Shown here: positions 26,106 through 35,112 of the stretch, piece by piece
Position numbering within the stretch: position 1 is the stretch's first letter
How the letters are laid out: the number at the start of each line of letters is the position of its first letter
NCBI GenBank assembly: GCA_001872455.1
Contig: MNXJ01000057.1
Span: 1 to 64,000, forward strand
Direction: 5' to 3'
Source of the DNA: Anaerolineae bacterium CG2_30_57_67
Lineage (GTDB): Bacteria; Chloroflexota; Anaerolineae; Anaerolineales; Villigracilaceae
DNA: 64,000 nt
The notes under the pieces: model-generated
The model's database searches: none
Seen by the model: the letters and a program-made list of their open reading frames with translations, nothing else
Told to the model about the DNA's origin: nothing
Made by a program: the position numbers and the translations under genes

Positions 26106-27902
26106 TTAGGCGGCCAGCGCTTCGTAGCGCTCGATTTTCTTTTCGATGATTTTCAGGCTGTCGCGCCAGAATTTTTTGGTGCGGATGTCAATGCCGAAGC
26201 GGGCGGCCAGTTCGGCGGCGCTGGCCTGGCCGGTGGCGGCCAGCAGTTGTTTGTAGTCGGCCACAAAGGCTTCGCCGCGTTGCTGGTAGATGGCGTACAG
26301 CCCGGTGGCGAAAAGCAGGCCGAAGGCGTAGGGATAGTTGTAGAAGGAAAGTCCGGCGTAGTAATAATGCGGTTTCCACGTCCACATGTAGGGCTGGTAC
26401 GAATCCAGTTCGCCATAGGTGGCTTTTTGAGCGTGTTCCATGATGTCGCACAGTTCGTCGGGGCTCAGTTCGCTTTTTTCGCGGCGCTCGAAGACTTCTT
26501 TTTCAAACAGGTAGCGCGAGTAAATATCCACGATGACCTGCGAATCGCCGGTGAGCATGGTTTCGAGGATGGCGAATTCTTCCTGCGGGTCGCTGACTTG
26601 TTTGAGCATGGCCTGCATGACGATGGTTTCGCACATGATGGAGGCCGTTTCTGCCAGGGTCATCGGTGTTTCCTGTTGAATTTCGGTTTTCCCGGCCTGA
26701 TAGGCGCAATAGTTGTGGAAGCCGTGCCCTAGTTCGTGCGCCACAGTGCTGACTTGGTCGAGTGAGCCGTCGAAGTTGCACAGCACGCGGCTTTCTTTGA
26801 CCGCTGGAACGCCCATGCAGAAGGCGCCGCCGCGCTTGCCTTCGCGCTGTTCGGCGTCAATCCAGTTTTTGTCGAAGGCGGTTTGGGCGAAAGCGGCCAG
26901 TTCGGGTGAAAACTTGCCAAAGTTTTCAAGGATGAAGGCGCGCGCGTCGTCCCAGGTGTAGGTTTTTTCCACATTGCCAACCGGGGCGAAAAGGTCCCAC
27001 CAGGCCAGTTTTTCTTTGCCCAAAATTTTGGCTTTGGCATTGAAGTAGCGCTGAAAGACGGGGAACGAGTCGCGCATGGCGGCCAGCATGGCTTCCAGTG
27101 TGGCGCGGTCAATGCGCGCCATGTCAACCGAGGCGTGCACGGCGTCTTCGCGTCCGCGGCGGCTGTTGAGGGTGTTGACCGCGCCCTTGACGCCGTTCAT
27201 GCAGGCGGCCAGGGTTTCGCGCACGCTGTCCCAGGCCTTGTTTTCGGCCTCGTAGGCGCGGCGGCGGGTGTCGGCGTCGGGGTGTGAGCGCAGATTAATC
27301 AGGGCGGGCATGGGCATTTTTTGCAGTTTCCCGTCCAGTTCAAATTCTACGGTCATTTGCGAGGTGATGGTGCCCTGCAATTTGTTCCAGCCGCTGACGC
27401 CGCTCAGGCTGAGTTCGGCTGCCAGGCTTTCTTCAGATTCGCTCATCAGATATCTTGCCTGTTCGGCGTATTCCTTGAGGTTGAAGGCGTGCGCCTGGGC
27501 GGTTTCGTTCAGTGGGAGAATCGTCTCCAGCGCTGGTTGCAGCGTGCCGACCCAGGCCTGAAACTGAGTGGAGAGATTTTGCAGGCGAACCATCACCTGC
27601 TGGAATTCGGACATTTTCTTCATCGCCAGAACGTTGTGCGAATCGGTGGTGACAAAGGATTGGATGTACGCGCCGATGGTGCCAGCCAGGGTGGAGAGTT
27701 GATTCATGCGCTGAACGGCTTCGCCCAGCAGCGTGGCGACTTCCGCGGCGGGGGCGGCGGGCCCGGTTCCGTTGATTTTTTCACGCTGAAAATTTTCCAG
27801 CTCGGCAATTTGCGTTTTGACGGCGGTAATTGCGGCTTCAAATTCGGGCGATTCTAGGGAAGGGAAAACGTTGCTCAAGTCCCAGCGGGGAGGGGTGGTC
27901 AT
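26106..27902 (-). CDS. pepF: M3-family oligoendopeptidase F-like
   Basis: 598 residues, cytoplasmic zinc peptidase acting on oligopeptides. The zinc motif HExxH is in 'VAHELGHGFHNY', with the downstream glutamate in 'TLAETASIM'. The family block 'GVPAVKESRVLCNFDGSL' is present. First of a five-gene block with xseA and xseB, the order being unrelated in function. ATG 27902 follows AAAGGAGCC. Confidence 0.93.
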   Translation of the reverse strand: MTTPPRWDLSNVFPSLESPEFEAAITAVKTQIAELENFQREKINGTGPAAPAAEVATLLGEAVQRMNQLSTLAGTIGAYIQSFVTTDSHNVLAMKKMSEFQQVMVRLQNLSTQFQAWVGTLQPALETILPLNETAQAHAFNLKEYAEQARYLMSESEESLAAELSLSGVSGWNKLQGTITSQMTVEFELDGKLQKMPMPALINLRSHPDADTRRRAYEAENKAWDSVRETLAACMNGVKGAVNTLNSRRGREDAVHASVDMARIDRATLEAMLAAMRDSFPVFQRYFNAKAKILGKEKLAWWDLFAPVGNVEKTYTWDDARAFILENFGKFSPELAAFAQTAFDKNWIDAEQREGKRGGAFCMGVPAVKESRVLCNFDGSLDQVSTVAHELGHGFHNYCAYQAGKTEIQQETPMTLAETASIMCETIVMQAMLKQVSDPQEEFAILETMLTGDSQVIVDIYSRYLFEKEVFERREKSELSPDELCDIMEHAQKATYGELDSYQPYMWTWKPHYYYAGLSFYNYPYAFGLLFATGLYAIYQQRGEAFVADYKQLLAATGQASAAELAARFGIDIRTKKFWRDSLKIIEKKIERYEALAA

Positions 27903-27971
27903 AAGGTTTGGCTCCTTTGTGATCTGACAGGATAATTGGGATGTGCTGGATGGGAGATTACCTGGTGTGGT

Positions 27972-28187
27972 CTAAAGCGCCCAGGAAAGCATCAGCCCGA
28001 AGATGGCGAGCAAAAGCCCCAGGTGCAGAAATAAGTTGGCGCGGACGAGGTAATTATCGGCGGGCAGCAGGCTGGCAAGAATCAGGTTAACCACAATCAG
28101 CGCCAGCCCGGCCAGTGGCAACAGTCCTTTGCGATGGGCAAAAAACTCTGAGGCTGAGTCGAGTAGCTTAGAAATCCACTGTGTCAT
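27972..28187 (-). CDS. Small two-helix membrane protein
   Basis: 71 residues with two hydrophobic segments (about 23-42 and 50-70) and a short N-terminal amphipathic part. No family recognised. It overlaps the end of hflX by 20 bases, and GGAG lies about ten bases before its ATG inside hflX, which supports it being real and translated together with hflX. Confidence 0.65.
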   Translation of the reverse strand: MTQWISKLLDSASEFFAHRKGLLPLAGLALIVVNLILASLLPADNYLVRANLFLHLGLLLAIFGLMLSWAL

Positions 28188-29520
28188 CTACAATCTCCTC
28201 TTCTTCCGGCACGGCGCTTGGTTTGGATTTTTCGAATTCGCGCAGTTGGGCCACCAGCCGTCCGGGGACGCGCCCCTGAATTTGGACGCCGCCGCGCCCG
28301 TGTTCGATGCGCTCGACCTGGCCGCTTTCGTGTATCAACGAAATAAGTTGCCCTTGCTGATAGGGCAGCCAGAGATTGATGGGCACATAGGTTTCGTAGA
28401 GTTCCTGGCGCATCAGCGTCAGCAGTTCGGGCAGGCCGATGCCTTTGGTGGCTGAAAGCGCGATGGAATGCGGAAATTGTGTGGCGATTTCGGCGGCCTG
28501 TTGTGGGTCTGCCAGCCGGTCAACTTTGTTGAGGGCGGTGATTGCCGGGATGTGGGTGGCGCCGATTTCTTCCAGCGTTTTTTGCACCGATTGAAATTGC
28601 GCCATGGCATTCGGGTGCGAAATATCCACCACATGCAGCAGCAAGTCGGCTTCGGAGATTTCTTCCAGCGTGGCGCGGAAGGCGGCCACCAGGGTGGTGG
28701 GCAGTTTTTGGATGAAGCCGACGGTGTCGGTCAGCAACATGCCGTAGCCGCCGGGCAGTTCGACGCGGCGGGTGGTGGGGTCGAGCGTGGCGAAGAGTTG
28801 GTTGGCGGCGTAGACATCCGCCTTGGTGATGCGGTTGAGTAGGGTGGATTTTCCGGCGTTGGTGTAGCCGACTAGGGCGACGGTGGGGATTTTGTTGCGT
28901 TTGCGTTGGGCGCGGTAACGCATGCGATGGGCGCGCACTTTTTCCAACTCTTGTTTGAGATGGGCAATTTTTTGTCGAATTTCGCGGCGGTCAATTTCCA
29001 GCTGGGTTTCGCCAGGGCCGCGCAGGCCGACGCCGCCGGCGCGGCCACCCGCCTGGCGCGCCAGGTGCGTCCACTGACCGGTCAGTCGCGGCAGGAAATA
29101 TTCGTACTGCGCCAGTTGAACCTGCAGAATGCCTTCAGCGGTGCGCGCGTGCTGGGCGAAGATGTCCAGAATCAGGGCGGTGCGGTCGAGAACGCGCACG
29201 GGCGCCAGCAGCCGCTCCAGTTCGCGTTGATGGCGCGGGCTGAGTTCGCTGTCGAACAGCACAACTTGCGCCAGCGTTTCCTCGGCCAGGGCTTTGATTT
29301 CTTCCACTTTGCCGGAGCCGATGAAGGTTTCGGCGTTTGGGCGGTCGAGTTTTTGGGTGGTTTCGCCGCAGACATCCAGCCCGGCGGTGTCGGCCAGCAG
29401 GGTTAATTCGGCAAGCGAATCTTCCAGCGTGAGCAGATTTTTACTCTGGTACACTTCAACGCCAACTAAAAAAGCCCGCTCACGCGGCGGGTTGGTTGGT
29501 TCGGGGGTTCTTTTTGACAT
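28168..29520 (-). CDS. hflX: Ribosome-associated GTPase HflX
   Basis: 450 residues. N-terminal HflX domain with 'QVVLFDSELSPRHQRELE' and the glycine-rich 'GGVGLRGPGETQLEIDRR' linker, then the G domain: P-loop GYTNAGKST with K224, 'DTVGFIQKLPT' (G3), 'TALNKVDRL' (G4). HflX splits stalled or hibernating ribosomes. Upstream of a small membrane protein. Confidence 0.96.
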   Translation of the reverse strand: MSKRTPEPTNPPRERAFLVGVEVYQSKNLLTLEDSLAELTLLADTAGLDVCGETTQKLDRPNAETFIGSGKVEEIKALAEETLAQVVLFDSELSPRHQRELERLLAPVRVLDRTALILDIFAQHARTAEGILQVQLAQYEYFLPRLTGQWTHLARQAGGRAGGVGLRGPGETQLEIDRREIRQKIAHLKQELEKVRAHRMRYRAQRKRNKIPTVALVGYTNAGKSTLLNRITKADVYAANQLFATLDPTTRRVELPGGYGMLLTDTVGFIQKLPTTLVAAFRATLEEISEADLLLHVVDISHPNAMAQFQSVQKTLEEIGATHIPAITALNKVDRLADPQQAAEIATQFPHSIALSATKGIGLPELLTLMRQELYETYVPINLWLPYQQGQLISLIHESGQVERIEHGRGGVQIQGRVPGRLVAQLREFEKSKPSAVPEEEEIVDDTVDF

Positions 29521-29573
29521 AGGTTTTCAGCGTTTTGGGGTCAAATAGCATTGGGAAGCGAAATGCCCGTGGA

Positions 29574-30821
29574 TTAGGGCGCTTGCGGGTAGTTTTCTGG
29601 TGGCTTTTCTGGCAGTTGGGCTACGCCAAATAGTTTTGCCAGTCTTGGGTCACTGGGTTGGGTGCGCAGTGGTAAAAGTACATGGAATGTTGAGCCGGGA
29701 CAGGCTGCTTCATTATAACCTTCCGATTCAACCCACAGCGTGCCGCCGTGGGATTCGATGATGCCTTTGGAAATTGGCAATCCCAGCCCCGGGCCGCCAC
29801 CTTTGAATTTGGTCTTGCCGCTGGAGTGCAGAGAAGCGTCGCCCAACTGACCAAATTTTTCAAAGATGACATCCTGATTCTCCGGGGCGATGCCGATGCC
29901 GGTGTCGCTGACGGTGATTTCAATGAAGCCGGGCAGGGTGCGTCCGTCCACCGTGATGGAACCGCCGTCGGGCGTGTATTTGATGGCGTTGCTGATGAGA
30001 TTTTTAAGCGCCTGGTAAATGCGTTCCGGATCGGCAAAGAGCAATTCTTCACTGCCGGGAAAGTTGCGAATCTCAACTTTTTGTTTGCGGCTGGCGATTG
30101 AATCTTTGAAATCGGCTTTGAGCAGGTTGAGAATGCGATTGAGCCAGACGGGTTGAAAATTGAGCGCCATCAGGTTATTGTCAATCAACGATACGTCAAT
30201 CATATCGTCTACAATTTCACGCAGGCGGCGAATGCCGTTGTGAACGCCCTGCGCCAGCATGTGTAATTGGTCGTTTTCGCGCGGGAGCAGGTCGCCAATC
30301 ATGGCGGTGTACCCTTCGATAAGCGTGAGCGGCGTTTTGAGCTCATGCGCGGCTACGGCGATGAAGTTTGATTTGCTTTTATCGAGCCGTTCTAATTTGG
30401 TCTTTAGCGTGAGTAATTCGTTGGAAACGTAATTGACGCGGCTTTCGCTTTCGTAACTGGCGACTTTTTCGATGGCGTGCAGGTAGAGCGGCATCAGCCC
30501 ACTCATCAATTCAAGCGCCTCGCCTTCGGGCAGGTTTTCTCGGGCGGTATCCAATGAGTGGATGACGATTTTGTTGAGTAGTTCGGCGACGTTGCGTTCA
30601 CCTTCCTGCAAATCGGTTTGCGTGCGCGCTGTAGACCACTCGAAGAGAATCGAATCCAGCCATGATGGGTCACCGGAAACCAGCGCCTGCTCTAGCAGTT
30701 CAAAAAAGCGATTGAGCTGTGACTGAAAATTTTCGCGCACGCCCAGCCCGCGTGCCAGGCTGTTGGCCACGCGCATTTGTAATGGCTGACGAATCTTGGC
30801 AAGTGTTTCTTGCGCACTCAT
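29574..30821 (-). CDS. Cytoplasmic sensor histidine kinase
   Basis: 415 residues without transmembrane segments. The N-terminal 150 residues are helical and unassigned, followed by HisKA with phospho-acceptor H159 in 'AVAAHELKTPLTL', N box 'LISNAIKYTPDGG', 'DTGIGIAPENQDVIFEKFG' and the G2 box 'GPGLGLPISKGIIESHGG'. No response regulator gene is adjacent, so its partner is unknown. A soluble kinase of this form probably senses a cytoplasmic signal or a partner protein. Confidence 0.88.
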   Translation of the reverse strand: MSAQETLAKIRQPLQMRVANSLARGLGVRENFQSQLNRFFELLEQALVSGDPSWLDSILFEWSTARTQTDLQEGERNVAELLNKIVIHSLDTARENLPEGEALELMSGLMPLYLHAIEKVASYESESRVNYVSNELLTLKTKLERLDKSKSNFIAVAAHELKTPLTLIEGYTAMIGDLLPRENDQLHMLAQGVHNGIRRLREIVDDMIDVSLIDNNLMALNFQPVWLNRILNLLKADFKDSIASRKQKVEIRNFPGSEELLFADPERIYQALKNLISNAIKYTPDGGSITVDGRTLPGFIEITVSDTGIGIAPENQDVIFEKFGQLGDASLHSSGKTKFKGGGPGLGLPISKGIIESHGGTLWVESEGYNEAACPGSTFHVLLPLRTQPSDPRLAKLFGVAQLPEKPPENYPQAP

Positions 30822-30880
30822 GGCTATAGTTTAGCGTAGGTTAACCATTTTGGCAAATCGGACGCGTTTCAGTTTTGTAA

Positions 30881-31765
30881 TTATGGGTTTTCTAAAATCC
30901 ACTGCAAGAGCACGTCGCCTACCGCTTGCAGGCTGTGCGCCGAGACTTTGTCGGGCGTATCGGCCAGGGTGTGCCAGTAGGGATAATCCAGGTCAATGAG
31001 GTCTACGGCGGGCAGGCTTTTTTCGAGGAAGGGGACATGGTCATCAATTACCCGGTAGCGGGGCTGCGGGATAAAAAGCGATTCGTAGCCCAGGCGTTTG
31101 GCCGTCGCCCAAATTGAGGCGGTCAGCGCCGTGTCAGAGTTGCGTTCCTGATAAATATTCAGGTCGGCGTCGCCAATCATGTCGAGCAAAATCACCGCGC
31201 GCGGGCGATACGCCATCTGAGCGGCGAATTCTCTCGAGCCGAGAATCCAGTCCCAGCCAGGCAGGTTGCCCTGGTCTTCGGCATCCACTAGCAGTAGGGC
31301 GACGGGCGCTTCAGCGGGGAGAACCCGCGCCAGTTCTAGCAGCACCGCCGCGCCCGAAGCGCCGTCGTTGGCGCCAGGCACCGGCAGGGCGTGATTGCCT
31401 GGATTGGGGTCGTTGTCGGCGGCCATGCGGCTGTCGTAGTGCGCCACCAACAGAATTTCGGGCTGCCTGTCGCTGCGATTGGCTGTGATGTTGACGAAAT
31501 CATGTCCCATGCTGACGCCGGGCAAGGCCAAAACCGCCCAACCCGCGGCGGTTAATTCTTCGGTGAAGTAGGCTCGCGCGCGGGCGCTGGCCGGGCTGCC
31601 GGGAATGCGCGCGCCGAAATTGACCTGGGTGACCACATCTGCATGGGCGCGCGTTCCATCGAAGCGGGGAGCGCTTGGGGATGGACGCAAAAACCACCAA
31701 GCGGCGAACGCCGTCAGCGCCAGCGCGTCGAAAATCATCAGCCGGTGGATGATGTGTTTTTTCAT
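30881..31765 (-). CDS. Membrane-anchored M28 peptidase, glutaminyl cyclase-like
   Basis: 294 residues from ATG 31765; the frame is open far upstream (to 31981) but that part is the repeat-rich promoter region. One transmembrane anchor near residues 7-25, then the M28 fold: 'LLVAHYDSR', 'PGANDGASGAAVLLELAR', 'VDAEDQGNLPGWDW' and 'DDHVPFLEKSLPAVDLIDLD' with 'YWHTLADTPD'. The last blocks resemble glutaminyl-peptide cyclotransferases more than aminopeptidases. The active site faces outside. No clear ribosome binding site. Confidence 0.78.
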   Translation of the reverse strand: MKKHIIHRLMIFDALALTAFAAWWFLRPSPSAPRFDGTRAHADVVTQVNFGARIPGSPASARARAYFTEELTAAGWAVLALPGVSMGHDFVNITANRSDRQPEILLVAHYDSRMAADNDPNPGNHALPVPGANDGASGAAVLLELARVLPAEAPVALLLVDAEDQGNLPGWDWILGSREFAAQMAYRPRAVILLDMIGDADLNIYQERNSDTALTASIWATAKRLGYESLFIPQPRYRVIDDHVPFLEKSLPAVDLIDLDYPYWHTLADTPDKVSAHSLQAVGDVLLQWILENP

Positions 31766-31830
31766 GCCGCGTTGTCCATTTTTTGCCAGTTTTGGGCCAT
31801 GGGAATCTCCTTTGTATTTAACGGGATTAC

Positions 31831-31925
31831 TGGTGATTATCCACCAGTTTCCAATTTTCATCCTGTGGACAAAAGCGACATTCATGTCGTTTCGCAAGGT
31901 GGAGCAAAGATGTGGGTAATCACCA
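31831..31925. mobile_element. Palindromic element, family 2, copy A (95 bp)
   Basis: Left end TGGTGATTATCCA, right end TGGGTAATCACCA, with the inner hairpin GCGACATTCATGTCG. Between the divergent M28 peptidase and pur operon, 66 bases before the peptidase start. No coding capacity. Confidence 0.85.
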
Positions 31926-32016
31926 ATGAGATTATACTTGCGGAGCGGGTTACAAAAGCATAAAATTGGGTGACTGTTCATGCAAAAGGATTAGCAGAAT
32001 ATTTTCGCAGAGACAC

Positions 32017-32111
32017 TGGCGATTACCCAAAAGTCGCCAATTTTCGCCCTGTGGGCAAAAGCGACATTTATGTCGCTTTTGCAGGGGAAGCAAGGATGTG
32101 GGTAATCACCA
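32017..32111. mobile_element. Palindromic element, family 2, copy B (95 bp)
   Basis: Left end TGGCGATTACCCA, right end TGGGTAATCACCA; the inner stem GCAAAAGCGACAT / ATGTCGCTTTTGC is a perfect 13-bp hairpin. It ends 12 bases before the -35 box of the pur operon. Confidence 0.9.
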
Positions 32112-32122
32112 GAGAGGTAGTG

Positions 32123-32151
32123 TTGACTAGACAAATTTAGCAGGGTAAAAT
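32123..32151 (+). promoter_or_regulatory. Promoter of the pur operon
   Basis: TTGACT (32123-32128), exactly 17 bases, then TAAAAT (32146-32151), a good sigma-70-type promoter. The transcript would start near 32158, leaving a leader of about 24 bases, too short for a purine riboswitch. The duplicated upstream copy keeps TAAAAT (31961-31966) but its -35 is TTGCGG. Confidence 0.75.
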
Positions 32152-32181
32152 TGGGCTGACTTTTGCTCAAAGGTGAAAAGC

Positions 32182-35112
32182 ATGACCATTTATCGTTTTG
32201 TTGTCTCTTTCAAGTATCCCGACCCGCGCTCTGCGGGCTTTTTGTCGGACGCCCGGGCGCTGGGGTTCCATGACCTGAAAAGGCTGGAATGTCAGGATTT
32301 GTATTTTATTGAGGGCCAACTCTCGCAGGAAGAAATGCAGCAGTTGGCTCTCAAACTTTTAAGCGACCCGGTGACGCAGGAGGTTTCAAGTTCTACGTTT
32401 CAAATTTCAGGTTCGGCGGCGCAGGTGGTGGAAGCCGCCTACCGCCCTGGCGTGACCGACCCGGTGGCGGCGGAAATCGTCCGCGCGGCGCATGAACTGG
32501 GCTTCAAGGGCGTTCAGCGTGCGGCGACGGGTCTGCGCTTCCTGCTGCATTGGGAAACCGGAGAACCGGAGAACTGGGAAACCGGACAACCGGAGAACCG
32601 TCCTTCCAGTTTCCCGGTGGAGCGGCTGGCAAAACAACTGCTCGCCAATAACGTCATCCAACATTGGGCGCTGGGCGAAATCGCGCCGTCCTTCCCCGAA
32701 GAAGCCGCATCGAGCGGCGAGGTGGAAATCATCCCCCTCCGTTCCTTATCCGCTGATGAACTTTTGTCCGTTTCATCCACCCGCCGCGCCGCGCTGGATT
32801 TGGCCGAAATGCAGGCCATTCAGGGCTACTTCCGCAGTGAAGGCCGAGACCCGACCGATATTGAATTCGAGATGTTCGCCCAAACCTGGAGCGAGCATTG
32901 CGTGCATAAGACCTTCAAGGCGCGGGTGGAAGTAGAAACGTATACAGGTAAACAAGGAGACAAGGAATCTGATCGTGGTACTTGTGTACCTGTTTCCCTG
33001 TCTACAATTGACTCTCTCATCAAGACCTACCTCAAAGCCGCCACCGATAAAATCGCCGCGCCGTGGGTGATTTCGGCGTTTGTGGACAATGCCGGGATAC
33101 TTGACTTTGACGACGAATTCGAGATTTCCTTCAAGGCCGAGACGCACAATCACCCGTCCGCGATTGAGCCGTTTGGCGGCGCGAACACCGGTGTCGGCGG
33201 AGTGATTCGCGACATTCTCGGCGTCAGCGCCAAACCCATCGCCAACACCGATGTGCTCTGCTTCGGCCCGCAAAATCTCAATCCCGATGACCTGCCGGAT
33301 GGCGTGTTGCATCCGCGCCGCATTCAGAGCGGGGTGGTGGCGGGTGTGCAGGATTATGGCAACAAAATCGGTATTCCGACCGTCAACGGCGCGATTTTGT
33401 ACGATGAAGGTTACACCGCCAACCCGCTGGTTTTTTGCGGTTGTGTCGGAATTGCGCCAAAAGGGAAACATCACAAAAATCCCCGCCTCGGCGACAGAAT
33501 CATCGTGCTCGGCGGGCGCACCGGGCGCGACGGCCTGCGCGGCGCGACCTTCTCCTCCATGACGATGGACGCTCAGACCGGCGAAGTTTCTGGCGCTTCG
33601 GTGCAAATCGGCGACCCGATTACCGAAAAGGGGCTGATTGACGTCATCACCCGCGCCCGCGATTTGGGGCTGTACACCGACATCACCGACTGCGGCGCGG
33701 GCGGGCTGTCCTCCGCCGTGGGCGAGATGACCTCCGTCAGCGGCGGCGACGTGGATTTGACGCGCGTCCCGCTCAAATATCCCGGCCTGGTGCCCTGGGA
33801 AATCTGGCTTTCCGAAGCGCAGGAACGCATGGTGCTGGCCGTTCCGCCCCAAAACCTGCCCGCCTTGCAGAAATTGTGCGACACCTTCGCCACTGAGCTG
33901 ACCGACATCGGTGCATTTACCGCTGACGGAAAAATCATCATCCGTTATGATGGCAGAACGGTTCTCGAACTGGACAACGAATTTTTGCACGAGGGCATTC
34001 CGCAGCGGCAACTCAAGGCTGTTATCCCGTTATCCAGTTCTTCAGTTCAACCGGTCGAACCGGAGAACCGGACAACTGGTCAACCGGAAAACCGAACAAC
34101 CGGTCAACCGGAAAACCCGCTCACTGAAAAACTGCTCAATCTTCTCTCCCATCCCAACACCGCTAGCAAAGCCGCCACCATCCGCATTTACGACCATGAA
34201 GTGCAGGGCGGAACCGTCGTCAAACCGCTGACCGGCGTCGAAGCAGACGCCCCCTCTGATGCCACCGTTCTCAAGCCGATTGGCACGCGCGGCGCGCGCG
34301 GAATTGTGCTCTCCAACGGCATCAACCCCGAATACGGCAAGCGCGACGCTTACCGCATGGCCTGGGCGGTGATGGACGAAGCCATCCGCAACGCCGTCGC
34401 CGTCGGCGCTGACCCCGACCGCATCGCCGTCCTCGACAACTTCTGCTGGGGCGACCCGCTGCGCCCCGAAACGCTCGGCACGCTGATCGAAGCCTGCCGC
34501 GGCTGTCACGACGCCGCCCTGTTTTACGGCACGCCCTTCATCAGCGGCAAAGATTCGCTCAACAACGAATACATCGGCAACGACGGCCAGCGCCACGCCA
34601 TCCCACCCACCCTGCTCATTTCCGCGCTCGGCATCATTGACGACGTGAACACCGCCATCACGATGGATTTGAAAAAAACCGGCAATGCGCTTTATCTTCT
34701 GGGCAGTCAGCAGTTGGCAGTAATCCGCGACTCGTCTGTGCCTGAAGTGCCGAAAACGGCTCCAGCCGTTTACCGCGCCCTGCATCAGGCCATCCAAAGC
34801 GGGCTGGTGCGTTCCTGCCATGATTTGAGCGAAGGCGGGCTGGCAGTGGCGGCGGCGGAGATGTGCATCGGAGGCCGCCTTGGCCTGATTCTTGACGAAT
34901 CCATCCCCGCTGAAGCCTGTTTCGCCGAGACGAACGGCTGTTTACTAGCCGAAATTTCTCCCGCCGCTGAAGCCGAATTTAAAAAACTCTTCGCCGCCCT
35001 GCCGCTGACGAAAATCGGCCACGTCATCGCCGAACCTGTCCTAAAAATCGCTGGCGAAGGAATCCCCGTCACCGACCTTGTTCAAGCATTCACGGGAGCG
35101 GGGGGGGAGTAG
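32182..35112 (+). CDS. purL: Phosphoribosylformylglycinamidine synthase, PurS-PurL type, with repeat inserts
   Basis: FGAM synthase, 976 residues from ATG 32182 (AAAGGTG just upstream; the GTG at 32173 is less likely). Residues 1-75 and about 80-170 look like two PurS-like modules, followed by the PurL catalytic part ('AQTWSEHCVHKTFKA', 'KAETHNHPSAIEPFGGANTG', 'DCGAGGLSSAVGEM', 'CHDLSEGGLAVA'). The ammonia comes from PurQ, next gene. Three segments are translated repeats: GEPEN/GQPEN octamer products at 32553-32600, a hairpin insert at 32938-33003, and two copies of an eight-residue RTTGQPEN unit at 34023-34120. They interrupt linkers without breaking the frame. First gene of the operon. Confidence 0.95.
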   Translation: MTIYRFVVSFKYPDPRSAGFLSDARALGFHDLKRLECQDLYFIEGQLSQEEMQQLALKLLSDPVTQEVSSSTFQISGSAAQVVEAAYRPGVTDPVAAEIVRAAHELGFKGVQRAATGLRFLLHWETGEPENWETGQPENRPSSFPVERLAKQLLANNVIQHWALGEIAPSFPEEAASSGEVEIIPLRSLSADELLSVSSTRRAALDLAEMQAIQGYFRSEGRDPTDIEFEMFAQTWSEHCVHKTFKARVEVETYTGKQGDKESDRGTCVPVSLSTIDSLIKTYLKAATDKIAAPWVISAFVDNAGILDFDDEFEISFKAETHNHPSAIEPFGGANTGVGGVIRDILGVSAKPIANTDVLCFGPQNLNPDDLPDGVLHPRRIQSGVVAGVQDYGNKIGIPTVNGAILYDEGYTANPLVFCGCVGIAPKGKHHKNPRLGDRIIVLGGRTGRDGLRGATFSSMTMDAQTGEVSGASVQIGDPITEKGLIDVITRARDLGLYTDITDCGAGGLSSAVGEMTSVSGGDVDLTRVPLKYPGLVPWEIWLSEAQERMVLAVPPQNLPALQKLCDTFATELTDIGAFTADGKIIIRYDGRTVLELDNEFLHEGIPQRQLKAVIPLSSSSVQPVEPENRTTGQPENRTTGQPENPLTEKLLNLLSHPNTASKAATIRIYDHEVQGGTVVKPLTGVEADAPSDATVLKPIGTRGARGIVLSNGINPEYGKRDAYRMAWAVMDEAIRNAVAVGADPDRIAVLDNFCWGDPLRPETLGTLIEACRGCHDAALFYGTPFISGKDSLNNEYIGNDGQRHAIPPTLLISALGIIDDVNTAITMDLKKTGNALYLLGSQQLAVIRDSSVPEVPKTAPAVYRALHQAIQSGLVRSCHDLSEGGLAVAAAEMCIGGRLGLILDESIPAEACFAETNGCLLAEISPAAEAEFKKLFAALPLTKIGHVIAEPVLKIAGEGIPVTDLVQAFTGAGGE
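32553..32600 (+). repeat. In-frame octamer array in purL (six units)
   Basis: Six adjacent octamers: GGAAACCG, GAGAACCG, GAGAACTG, GGAAACCG, GACAACCG, GAGAACCG. 48 bases, hence 16 codons with no frame change. A partial inverted unit (CAGTTTCCCGGTG) follows at about 32609. Confidence 0.85.
32938..33003 (+). repeat. In-frame inverted repeat insert in purL
   Basis: CAGGTAAACAAGGAGACAAGG on the left faces CTTGTGTACCTGTTTCCCTG on the right, the same octamer type as in the intergenic arrays at 35113 and 37135. It encodes a polar stretch beginning TYTGKQGDKESDRG. Confidence 0.7.
34023..34120 (+). repeat. In-frame octamer array in purL, second cluster
   Basis: A short left arm (GTTATCCAGTTCTTCAGTTC) is followed by CCGGAGAA, CCGGACAA, CTGGTCAA, CCGGAAAA, CCGAACAA units. 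Three octamers equal eight codons, giving the repeated peptide unit RTTGQPEN. Confidence 0.85.

Larger units (their letters stand above)
31831..32175. repeat. Tandem duplication (about 185 bp) of element plus promoter region
   Basis: Copy A of family 2 and its right flank (31831 to about 31990) are repeated with an offset of 185-186 bases as copy B and its flank (32017 to about 32175). Outside the element the flanks share TAAAATTGGG (31961-31970 and 32146-32155) and a following TGACT...GCAAAAGG-like run. Confidence 0.7.

Noticed and set aside
31766-31981. N-terminal extension of the M28 peptidase
   Set aside because: The extension crosses palindromic element A; the transmembrane anchor begins properly at ATG 31765.
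32112-32181. Purine riboswitch before purL
   Set aside because: The leader from the predicted start site is only about 24 bases, and no purine aptamer motif is seen.
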